The position numbers and the translations under genes were made by a program. The notes under the pieces are model-generated. The model was not told the origin of the DNA. It searched no databases and saw nothing but the letters and a program-made list of their open reading frames with translations. A stretch of 16,668 bases of DNA from Clostridiales bacterium (GTDB taxonomy: Bacteria > Bacillota > Clostridia > Oscillospirales > Oscillospiraceae): assembly GCA_021203685.1 (NCBI GenBank), contig JAJQAS010000201.1, positions 1 through 16,668 of the forward strand, read 5' to 3'. Of the stretch, positions 1-8,266 are shown in pieces; position 1 is the stretch's first letter, and each line of letters starts with the position of its first letter.

Positions 1-44
1 CATACCCCTTGTCCCCGCCGCATATCCTCCCATGAGGTGATGCT

Positions 45-602
45 GTGGTTTCCGTGTGTCTGATCGCGCTGAGTCTGGCGGTGGACGCCGCCGCCGCCGC
101 TGTCTGCTGCGGCCTGTCCTCTCCCGGCTTCCGCCGCCGGGACGGGGTGCGGCTGGGCCTGTGGTTCGGGGGGTTCCAGTTTGGGATGACCCTGTTGGGC
201 AGCATGGCCGGGGACGAGCTGAACGAACACTGTCGGCTCATCGGCGGTATGGTGGCCTTTGGTTTGCTGACGTACTTAGGAGGGCGAATGTTGCTGGACG
301 CCCTGGCCCCGGTGGATGGGGAAAGGCCGGTCTACGCCCTGACCACCCCCGCCGTGGCGGCGCTGGCCCTGGCCACCAGCCTGGACGCCCTGGCGGTGGG
401 GGTGTCGGTGGCCTTTTTGGAGGTGGGACTGTGGAGCGCGGCCGCCGTCATCGGCGCGGTGGCCTTCGCCCTGTCGCTGCTGGGCAGCCTGCTGGGGCGG
501 AGGATCGGTCAGGGCATCCAGCGGTGGGCCAGCGCGGGAGGCGGTCTGGCCCTGGCCGCCATCGGCGCGAAGATTTTGTGGGGGGTGCTGGCCGGGCAGT
601 AG
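45..602 (+). CDS. mntP: MntP-family manganese efflux pump
   Basis: This 185-residue, very hydrophobic protein matches the MntP (DUF204) family of Mn(II) exporters of the cytoplasmic membrane in length (usually about 180-190 aa) and layout. It reads as two homologous halves of three membrane helices each. The first half opens with SLAVDAAAAA and the second with ATSLDALAVGVS; the Asp in each is the conserved intramembrane acidic residue of the family. A charged loop (SPGFRRRDG) follows helix 1, as is typical. The GTG start at 45 is chosen because GAGGTGA lies at 34-40; the ATG at 32 meets a stop after two codons. Its promoter, and any yybP-ykoY Mn riboswitch, would lie left of the window. The assignment is from family pattern; the transported metal is inferred. 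Confidence 0.88.
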   Translation: MVSVCLIALSLAVDAAAAAVCCGLSSPGFRRRDGVRLGLWFGGFQFGMTLLGSMAGDELNEHCRLIGGMVAFGLLTYLGGRMLLDALAPVDGERPVYALTTPAVAALALATSLDALAVGVSVAFLEVGLWSAAAVIGAVAFALSLLGSLLGRRIGQGIQRWASAGGGLALAAIGAKILWGVLAGQ

Positions 603-627
603 GGGGCTTTTGCCGGAAAAACGCGCA

Positions 628-651
628 GGGCTGCGCCAAACGACGCAGCCC
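628..651 (+). terminator. Hairpin downstream of mntP, weak terminator candidate
   Basis: A perfect 8-bp GC-rich stem (GGGCTGCG at 628-635, CGCAGCCC at 644-651) with an 8-nt loop starts 26 nt after the mntP stop. No U-tract follows on the plus strand, so it may only mark or protect the mRNA 3' end. On the minus strand a short T-run (CGCGTTTTT) follows, but no minus-strand gene lies immediately upstream. Confidence 0.35.
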
Positions 652-665
652 CGGGTTCAAATAAA

Positions 666-773
666 CGGCGGACCCACTGGAAAACAGGAAGGTAAATCTC
701 ATTTTAGAAGGGATCATGAAAACTTGCAGCCTGGACAGCCACAAACAAGGAAAGGAAGGCTGTGGGTCCGCCG
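666..773. repeat. Long-range 12-bp perfect inverted repeat between mntP and the GntR gene
   Basis: CGGCGGACCCAC at 666-677 is the exact reverse complement of GTGGGTCCGCCG at 762-773, enclosing 84 nt. A second, shorter complementarity lies inside (ACAGCC near 735-740 with GGCTGT near 757-762, partly overlapping the right arm), so two mutually exclusive folds are possible. It could be a small structured RNA, the remnant of a palindromic mobile element, or a transcript 3' structure. I do not recognise a known riboswitch class in it. Confidence 0.5.
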
Positions 774-848
774 TATTTGACAGGAGGGAGTCCGGCGCAG
801 GGCCGGAGGGGGTTGACAACACACAGGTCATTTTCAAACAAAAGTCCA

Positions 849-877
849 TTGACCTTTGCCCAAAAAGTCAGTACAAT
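849..877 (+). promoter_or_regulatory. Sigma-A promoter of the GntR-family gene
   Basis: TTGACC (849-854) and TACAAT (872-877) are separated by exactly 17 nt, a near-consensus sigma-A promoter, with transcription expected to start near 884. AGGTCA at 825-830 and TGACCT at 850-855 form a spaced inverted repeat whose right half covers the -35. Another imperfect dyad, TGTC-ATATTT (from 883) against AAATATCAGACA (913-924), lies between the start site and the coding region. Either could be an autoregulatory operator. Confidence 0.7.
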
Positions 878-930
878 AAGATTGTCATATTTATATCAGC
901 CACCATCAATACAAATATCAGACAAATGAG

Positions 931-1632
931 GTGAGCACCATCAAAGTGACAGAACATTTCCCCCGGGAGACCGGGCGCTCCTACGCCTACCGCATCATAC
1001 GCGAAAACATCATCTCCACAGAGCTGGCTCCGGGCAGTCTGGTCAGCGAGAAAGAGCTGGCGCAGCAGCTGAACCTGTCCCGCACCCCCGTCCGGGAGGC
1101 GCTGATCGACCTGGCCCAGGTGGGCATCGTCCAGGTGCTCCCCCAGCGGGGCAGCCGCATTTCCTTCATCAACTGGAAGATGGTAGAGGAATCCCAGTTC
1201 ACCCGCAGCGCGCTGGAGCGCGCCGTCTGTCAGCGCCTGTGCGCCATGGAGGCGCAGCCGGACCTGACCCCTCTGGAGGAAAATCTGCGCGCCCAGCAGA
1301 CCGCTGTGAAACAGGGGGACAGCGAGGCGTTTTTCCAACTGGACAACCAGTTCCACCGGCTGTTCTTCCAGCTGGCGGGGGTGGTCCACACCTACCGGCT
1401 GTTCAACAACTTCATGATCCATTTTGACCGGCTGCGCAACCTCTCTCTGTCCGTCCAGGACAACGACCGACTCATCGCCGACCACCGGGAGATGGTGGAC
1501 TGCCTGCGGCGGCGGGACGTGCCGGGTATCGAGCAGGCGGTGGACCGCCACCTGCAACGGTACAAAATCGACGAAAAGGCCGTCCGCCAAATCTGTCCCA
1601 CCTATTTCCAGGAAGGGGACGAAGGCGATTAG
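931..1632 (+). CDS. GntR-family transcriptional regulator, FadR/FCD subfamily
   Basis: A 233-residue regulator. The N-terminal winged helix-turn-helix (about residues 12-78) contains the GntR signature SEKELAQQLNLSRTPVREAL followed by a wing (VQVLPQRGSRI). The C-terminal all-helical FCD ligand-binding domain (about 90-215) keeps the usual metal/ligand residues: Asp138 and His142 (LDNQFH), His185 (ADHREM) and His207 (DRHL). Such proteins are dimeric repressors or activators answering small carboxylates or sugars acids; the effector here is unknown. The start is ambiguous: GTG 931 overlaps the only good ribosome binding site (GAGGTGAG, 928-935), so the in-frame GTG at 946, ten bases after that site, may be the real start. 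The gene is monocistronic, with its own promoter and terminator. The GH31 gene converges on it, so regulation of that gene is possible but unproven. Confidence 0.88.
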   Translation: MSTIKVTEHFPRETGRSYAYRIIRENIISTELAPGSLVSEKELAQQLNLSRTPVREALIDLAQVGIVQVLPQRGSRISFINWKMVEESQFTRSALERAVCQRLCAMEAQPDLTPLEENLRAQQTAVKQGDSEAFFQLDNQFHRLFFQLAGVVHTYRLFNNFMIHFDRLRNLSLSVQDNDRLIADHREMVDCLRRRDVPGIEQAVDRHLQRYKIDEKAVRQICPTYFQEGDEGD

Positions 1633-1661
1633 CCGTTCGCTGGCAGCTGCCAGCTGCCAGC
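1628..1661. repeat. Diverged AGCT heptad array at the end of the GntR gene
   Basis: From the stop codon onward the sequence shows AGCC/CGCT/AGCT tetramers spaced every 7 bp (spacers att, gtt, ggc, gcc, gcc). This is the period and anchor of the heptad arrays elsewhere in the window. Positions 1639-1654 form a perfect 16-bp palindrome, GCTGGCAG-CTGCCAGC. It is more GC-rich than the other arrays and may be an old, diverged copy or a coincidence. Confidence 0.4.
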
Positions 1662-1714
1662 TTTTGCAGTTGTTCCTTTACATCAGCTTTTTCAAAAATT
1701 CTAACCTACATCCC

Positions 1715-1746
1715 GCCCTGGACCGGTCCCGGTCCGGGGCTTTTTT
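1715..1746 (+). terminator. Intrinsic terminator of the GntR gene
   Basis: A 12-bp stem (1715-1726 with 1729-1740, one G-U pair, built on GGACCGG/CCGGTCC) with a very tight loop is followed directly by six T residues (1741-1746). This is a strong Rho-independent terminator. It ends 7 nt before the 3' end of the convergent GH31 gene. Confidence 0.85.
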
Positions 1747-1752
1747 GCGGGG

Positions 1753-4248
1753 TCACATGCCGATGAGGTCAAACTGCCGGAAGGAAACAGTCAGGGTCAC
1801 GTCCCGTCTGGGATTGGGGTATTTCACCAGAACAGCCCGGTTGGTCTGGCTGTAGTACCAGCCAGAGGAGGCGCCCTCGAACTTGCGGCGGTTCAAAAAG
1901 TGCTCCAGCGACGCATCCCCCAGGCTGACCTGGAAGGGGCTTCTGTCCTTGCGGACCATCTCCACCAATACGGTCTCCACATGGTCGGGGTAGCTGCCTT
2001 CGCCGGTGAAGGCCACTTTTACCACGTCCCCGCCGGACATCTCAATGGTGGTCCTGCGATACACGCCCCGGGTGTAGTCGTTGCTGTCGCCGTCGTCGTC
2101 ATAGAGGACGTAGCGGCTGGCGGCTCTGCCAGGGACCAGGGTCAGGTGCAGGGCGATGGTGTGGTCCCGGCCCATGCACATCAGCTGGTTGTCGGCCATG
2201 GGCACGATGGCCCCCTCCCGCAGGAACAGGGGGATAGAGGCCAGCGTGACGGGCACCTCCACTGTCTGACCGCCTTCGCAGCAGGCAAAGTTGTCCCCCC
2301 AGTGGTACCACCGGCACCCGGCGGGGAGGTAGACTTTTCTGGTTTTTGCGCCCTTTTCCAGGACGTTTGCCACCAGAATGTCCCGGCCAAAGGTGTATTC
2401 GAAGCTCTCGTCCCAGACCATGGGGTCGTCCTGGAACTCATAGACCAGGGCACGCATGATAGGCGCGCCGGTCCGGGTGGCCTCGTACTCGGCGGAGTAG
2501 AGGTAAGGCGTCATGCGGTAACGCAGCAACATGGCGTTTCGAATCAGATCCGCGCTGTTCCGGTACATCCACGGCTCGGTGACAGTGTTGTCGCTGCTGG
2601 CAGAGTGGATGGAGAACCGGGGCTGAAAAATGCCCTGCTGCACCCAGCGGACGAACAGCTCTTCCTCCGGGGCGGGACCGGCGAAACCGCCGATGTCCGC
2701 GCCCTCGTTGGGCTGGCCGGAAAGGCCCATGCCGGTAATAATGGGGATGCCGTACCGGAGGGAGTCCCAACTGGTGACGTTGTCGCCGCACCAGGTCTGG
2801 GCGTACTTCTGTATCCCCGCGCTGCCGGAGCGGCAGACGGTGTAGGGCCGCTTATCCGGGTCGTGCTCCCGGACAGCCTCGTTGCTCAGGCGGCACATCA
2901 GGGTGCTCATGATGGGCTTGAGCTGGGCGACGGCGCCCCCCTTGCCGTCGAAGCAGACTACGGCGTCTTTGTCCAGCAGGCTGTCGTATTCGCAGTTGTC
3001 GTTCCAGATGGAGTTGGTACCCATACCGATGAGGCTGTCGGTCAGGTACTGCTTCCAGGCGGAGCGGGCCTCCGGGCGGGTGAAGTCCCAAAACGCGCCC
3101 GCGCCGCCCCACCACGGGCCAACGGCGTAAGTGGAGGGGTCTTCGCTGTCCCGCACGAACACGCCCCGGGCGTTGAACTGGTCGAACCAGGGGTGAGACA
3201 GCAGGACGCCGGGCTTGACGTTGGGCACATTCTCCGCGCCCCGCTTCCGCATCTCGTGGAAGTACGCTTTGGGGTTCTTGAACCGCCGGGTGTTCCACCA
3301 GAACACACAGCGTTTGTTTTCATAGCTGGTGTACCCGGAGGACAGGTGGAACCCGTCCAGGGGGAAGCCCTCTTCCCGGACGGTGTCCACAAAGTCCAGT
3401 ACCGCGTCGTCGCTGTCCTGCTCCAGCTCGGGGTAGTACATGGAGGAGCCCTGGTAGCCCAAAGCCCGTTTGGGCAGCAGCACCGGGCGGCCGGTGAGCA
3501 GGGTGTAGTTGTCCAAAATCCTGGCGACGGTTCCGCCGCCCAGCAAAAACAGGTCGATGTCGCCGCCGTCGGCCTGCCAGTAGGTGTACCGGGGCCAGTA
3601 GTTGCTCTTTTCCCGGCCCAGGTTGAACACCGACTCATAGAAGTTGTGGTAAAACAGGCCCACGGCCTTCCGGGTGTCCCGGCTGAGCTGGATGTAAAAG
3701 GGGATGTGCTTATAGAGGGTATCTGCGGCAGTGGGGTCGTAGCCCATGGCGTCGGTGGCCCGTATCCGCAGGAAGGTTTTGTTTTTGTTCAGCTGGCCGG
3801 ACTGCTCCCCAAAGCCGTAGAAGCAGTCGTCCTCGTTCATGCGGCTGTAGTGGGTGACCCGGCGGTTGCTGTCCCGGAGGAAGGGCGCGCCGGGCAGGGA
3901 GCTGTAGAGCTGCGTCCCGGCGCAGTCGTAGAGCTTGAAGCACAGGGGGTCTTTCTCCACCACCAGCGTCACGGCGGGGGAGGCCAGGGTCAGAGCGGTC
4001 TCGCCGTCGGTGACGGCGGGGGGCACGGGAGTCACGTGCCGCCGCTCGGGGAAGAGAAAGTCCAGCCGGTCCTCCCAGGCTGTGGTGGAGAGCACGTAGG
4101 ATCCCTCGGCAAATGCCCCGTCGAAGGAGACCCGGAGGCGGACGATCTCATCGGTGACGAAGCAAACCTTCACGTCCGCCCGGTCGGTGTGGACCAGGTA
4201 CATCCCGCCCTGCGGCTCGTACCCGGCGTAGGTGGTGCAAGGTTTCAT
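1753..4248 (-). CDS. Glycoside hydrolase family 31, alpha-glycosidase or transglycosidase
   Basis: This 831-residue protein has GH31 architecture: an N-terminal beta-sandwich (about 1-245), a (beta/alpha)8 catalytic barrel (about 255-600) and C-terminal beta domains. The catalytic nucleophile should be Asp417 in SIWNDNCEYD, replacing the textbook WxDMNE form. The acid/base should be Asp489 in TWCGDNVTSWDSLRYG. ADIGGF (517-522) and the RFSIHS loop (544-549) are also family-typical. With no signal peptide it should act in the cytosol on an imported alpha-linked oligosaccharide. The variant nucleophile loop and the HLSSGYTSY stretch (301-309) place it outside the classical alpha-glucosidase/alpha-xylosidase groups, so the substrate is not predicted. 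The ATG is preceded by AGAGGAG with 10-nt spacing. No transporter gene is adjacent. It has its own promoter and palindromic operator candidate. Confidence 0.9.
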   Translation of the reverse strand: MKPCTTYAGYEPQGGMYLVHTDRADVKVCFVTDEIVRLRVSFDGAFAEGSYVLSTTAWEDRLDFLFPERRHVTPVPPAVTDGETALTLASPAVTLVVEKDPLCFKLYDCAGTQLYSSLPGAPFLRDSNRRVTHYSRMNEDDCFYGFGEQSGQLNKNKTFLRIRATDAMGYDPTAADTLYKHIPFYIQLSRDTRKAVGLFYHNFYESVFNLGREKSNYWPRYTYWQADGGDIDLFLLGGGTVARILDNYTLLTGRPVLLPKRALGYQGSSMYYPELEQDSDDAVLDFVDTVREEGFPLDGFHLSSGYTSYENKRCVFWWNTRRFKNPKAYFHEMRKRGAENVPNVKPGVLLSHPWFDQFNARGVFVRDSEDPSTYAVGPWWGGAGAFWDFTRPEARSAWKQYLTDSLIGMGTNSIWNDNCEYDSLLDKDAVVCFDGKGGAVAQLKPIMSTLMCRLSNEAVREHDPDKRPYTVCRSGSAGIQKYAQTWCGDNVTSWDSLRYGIPIITGMGLSGQPNEGADIGGFAGPAPEEELFVRWVQQGIFQPRFSIHSASSDNTVTEPWMYRNSADLIRNAMLLRYRMTPYLYSAEYEATRTGAPIMRALVYEFQDDPMVWDESFEYTFGRDILVANVLEKGAKTRKVYLPAGCRWYHWGDNFACCEGGQTVEVPVTLASIPLFLREGAIVPMADNQLMCMGRDHTIALHLTLVPGRAASRYVLYDDDGDSNDYTRGVYRRTTIEMSGGDVVKVAFTGEGSYPDHVETVLVEMVRKDRSPFQVSLGDASLEHFLNRRKFEGASSGWYYSQTNRAVLVKYPNPRRDVTLTVSFRQFDLIGM

Positions 4249-4290
4249 AAGCCGTTTTCTCCTCTGAACAGGCGGCGGATCGTGACATAT

Positions 4291-4302
4291 CTTGTATACA
4301 AG
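4291..4302. promoter_or_regulatory. Palindromic operator candidate upstream of the GH31 gene
   Basis: CTTGTATACAAG is a perfect 12-bp palindrome lying about 10-20 nt downstream of the predicted GH31 start site and 43 nt upstream of its ATG. A dimeric repressor bound there would block early transcription. The TTGT-AT-ACAA form is compatible with a GntR- or LacI-type regulator; no second copy was found next to the GntR gene in this window. Confidence 0.55.
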
Positions 4303-4318
4303 CTTCCTGCTTTATTTT

Positions 4319-4349
4319 ATTACACATCGTCCTAAAAATCCATTGACAA
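4319..4349 (-). promoter_or_regulatory. Putative promoter of the GH31 gene
   Basis: On the minus strand TTGTCA (4349-4344) and TGTAAT (4324-4319) are separated by 19 nt, in the AT-rich part of the gap between the GH31 gene and ppdK. The spacing is longer than ideal, so other -10 choices in the same AT-rich run are possible. Transcription would start near 4312. Confidence 0.45.
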
Positions 4350-4416
4350 GCTGACCGGAATAATTGTACGGTTTTTGGTGATTTCGACGATGGAGGAACG
4401 GTTCTGAGAAACAACG

Positions 4417-4449
4417 AAAAAAGCCCCCGGCCTTTTCCAGACCGGGGGC
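4417..4449 (-). terminator. Intrinsic terminator of ppdK
   Basis: Read on the minus strand, the perfect 8-bp stem GCCCCCGG/CCGGGGGC (4449-4442 with 4430-4423) is followed by six T residues (4422-4417), 35 nt after the ppdK stop. It insulates the downstream GH31 gene from ppdK transcription. Confidence 0.9.
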
Positions 4450-4483
4450 GAAGGGAGTTACGGGGTCATTGGGTCATCCCGAA

Positions 4484-7111
<2,628 letters not shown>

Positions 7112-7218
7112 GGATACGGTACATCTCCTTTGTTAAGAATAAAGCAGAATACAGCAGCTTCGTCCCCTCTGACACTTCAACTGCCGTTGCAGACCACATC
7201 AGATGCAGGTCTTTTACC

Positions 7219-7246
7219 TTTATACCAAACTTTTTCATTTTTGCAA
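7219..7246 (-). promoter_or_regulatory. Promoter of ppdK
   Basis: On the minus strand TTGCAA (7246-7241) and TATAAA (7224-7219) are 16 nt apart. The -10 is preceded by TGG, giving an extended TGnTATAAA element. Transcription should begin near 7212, leaving a leader of about 100 nt before the ATG. I see no recognisable riboswitch in that leader. Confidence 0.7.
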
Positions 7247-7296
7247 CCGGTACTTTTGGATAAGTTGTAAAAAATTCACCTGGAGAAAGTAAAGAG

Positions 7297-7328
7297 AGCT
7301 GTTAGCTGTTGGCTGTTAGCTCTTAGCC
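7297..7328. repeat. Solo AGCT heptad array
   Basis: Four and a half units of a 7-bp repeat (AGCTGTT, AGCTGTT, GGCTGTT, AGCTCTT, AGCC) lie about 50 nt upstream of the ppdK promoter. The unit is that of the arrays bounding the elements at 9409-9625 and 11957-12297. AGTCAG follows shortly (near 7350), as in the left ends of those elements, but the rest of the core is not recognisable, so this may be a remnant. Confidence 0.65.
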
Positions 7329-7390
7329 TAGCAGTGCGGGACGAGCAGTCAGTGGGAAGAGGCCGGTGCTGGTGGCTCCTGACCGACATC

Positions 7391-7431
7391 AAAAACAACG
7401 CAGCGCCGGGGAAAAGCTCCCGCAGCGCTGC
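7391..7431 (-). terminator. Minus-strand terminator-like hairpin, probably the stranded HD-gene terminator
   Basis: On the minus strand GCAGCGC (7431-7425) pairs with GCGCTGC (7406-7400), with a further GGG/CCC pairing inside, and the 3' arm is followed by GTTGTTTTT. It is the first terminator-like signal downstream of the HD gene but lies about 280 nt beyond its stop. The MITE-like element at 7531-7698 lies between, as expected if an insertion pushed them apart. Confidence 0.5.
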
Positions 7432-7530
7432 TCAGACGGATGTTCACAGGCTTCTTTTTTGCTGCCCCTACAGGGTGTGCGAATGAGCGGTCACGCCGAA
7501 TACGGCTGGACTTTCGGCCATTGCACATTG
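7432..7530. other. Intergenic stretch, no gene recognised
   Basis: This sequence lies between the terminator-like hairpin and the MITE-like element. Short open frames cross it on both strands, but none has a ribosome binding site or protein-like composition. Small self-complementary pieces (such as GCCGAATACGGC near 7492) suggest worn repeat sequence rather than a coding region. Confidence 0.4.
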
Positions 7531-7698
7531 CTAAGGAAGCTCTGATTAAATGGCCTTGGATGGCTGGGCGAGCAGATTTTGCGCAAATCGAGGCGCAAAA
7601 TCGCAGGAATCCTTTGTGGATTTCAAGATTTTGCAACGAAGAGTTGCACAAAATAAGCCGTCCAGACGCCGAGAGTTATTTAATCAGAGGTTCCCTAA
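7531..7698. mobile_element. MITE-like non-autonomous inverted-repeat element
   Basis: Terminal inverted repeats at 7532-7551 and 7678-7697 agree at 18 of 20 positions (left core GGAAGCTCTGATTAAAT). The tetramer CTAA lies directly outside both ends (7531-7534, 7695-7698), a possible target-site duplication. Inside are two more hairpins: a perfect 10-bp stem GATTTTGCGC/GCGCAAAATC (7575-7584, 7593-7602) and TGCAAC/GTTGCA (7632-7648). It has no coding capacity. The right end is 12 nt after the HD gene stop. The pattern is that of a MITE mobilised in trans by an unseen transposase. Confidence 0.75.
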
Positions 7699-7710
7699 TT
7701 GCAAATTGTT

Positions 7711-8172
7711 TTAAGTACGCGCTTTCTGGAAAAAGTCCCGCACCGCCACCCAGTCGTCCACCAGGTTGACCAGCACCGCCTCCCGGCTGTGGGGCGCGTG
7801 GCGGGACACCGGCCACATATGGGAGAGGATGATGTTCTCCTCCTTGGGCGTCAGGTCGGTGAGCTGCCGGGCGTTGGCCGCGGCCTCCTCCGGGTGGTTG
7901 AGGATGACCCAGCCCCGGTATCCGGCGGGGCGGCAGGTTTTGTCGTGGTAAAAGAGGTCGTGGAGCATGGCGGCTCGCGCCGTGGCCCGGGCGTCCAGCC
8001 CCAGTCGGCGGGCGATGCGGTAGGAGAGCAGCGCCACCCGGACGGTGTGGTCGTAGCGATTGACGTTCCGGTGGTGGGAATAGCGTCTGATCTGCCGCAG
8101 CTCCGGCCGGAGGGCCAAGGAACCCACCGCCCCGGTGAAGTCGCTTTGCCAGTTCCAGCGTTTATTGGACAT
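7711..8172 (-). CDS. Small HD-domain protein, putative metal-dependent phosphohydrolase
   Basis: This 153-residue soluble protein has an HD-superfamily core. His42 (YDHTVRVA) should be the first metal ligand, His71-Asp72 (AMLHDLFYHD) the HD pair, His93 (NHPEEAA) and His118 (ILSHMWPV) further HD-family histidines, and Asp139 (NLVDDWVA) the distal ligand. The family removes phosphates from nucleotides, cyclic dinucleotides or similar substrates; the substrate here is unknown. It lacks partner domains and is at the small end of the family. GAGGTGA lies close before the ATG. It lies 83 nt downstream of the PrsA-like gene on the same strand but has its own extended -10 promoter, and a small terminator separates the two, so it is probably transcribed independently. 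Confidence 0.85.
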   Translation of the reverse strand: MSNKRWNWQSDFTGAVGSLALRPELRQIRRYSHHRNVNRYDHTVRVALLSYRIARRLGLDARATARAAMLHDLFYHDKTCRPAGYRGWVILNHPEEAAANARQLTDLTPKEENIILSHMWPVSRHAPHSREAVLVNLVDDWVAVRDFFQKART

Positions 8173-8176
8173 AAAA

Positions 8177-8215
8177 TCACCTCTGGCGTTGATTATAACA
8201 CAACGCCGGAGGTGA
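8177..8215. promoter_or_regulatory. HD-gene promoter centred in a 15-bp dyad
   Basis: Arms at 8177-8191 and 8201-8215 are complementary at 14 of 15 positions (right arm CAACGCCGGAGGTGA) around a 9-nt centre. The minus strand reads TGTTATAAT there (TATAAT at 8197-8192), an extended -10 with no good -35. Transcription would start about 15 nt before the HD ATG. Each arm carries a GAGGTGA sequence on one strand. A dimeric repressor could bind directly over the -10. Confidence 0.6.
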
Positions 8216-8246
8216 TGTCTGTGGTAATTTCTGAAAAAGTTTTGTT

Positions 8247-8266
8247 AAAAAAGCGTTAAGACGCTT
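8247..8266 (-). terminator. Short intrinsic terminator overlapping the end of the PrsA-like gene
   Basis: On the minus strand AAGCGT (8266-8261) pairs with ACGCTT (8256-8251) around a 4-nt loop that contains part of the stop codon, followed by a run of T (to 8247). The stem is short (6 bp), so termination may be partial. Confidence 0.55.

Noticed and set aside
716..934. A 72-codon plus-strand frame with a passable AAGGGATC site before its ATG
   Set aside because: It runs through the 12-bp inverted repeat and the GntR promoter, and its product has no family resemblance. It ends by overlapping the next start codon by chance.
4343..4371. Consensus TTGACA on the plus strand in the GH31-ppdK gap
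   Set aside because: No acceptable -10 lies 16-18 nt downstream and no plus-strand gene follows. The overlapping minus-strand TTGTCA fits the GH31 gene instead.
7440..7769. Plus-strand frame of about 110 codons across the MITE-like element, and a 100-codon minus-strand frame at 7349-7651
   Set aside because: Both read through the hairpins and terminal repeats of the element, lack ribosome binding sites and show no protein-like pattern.
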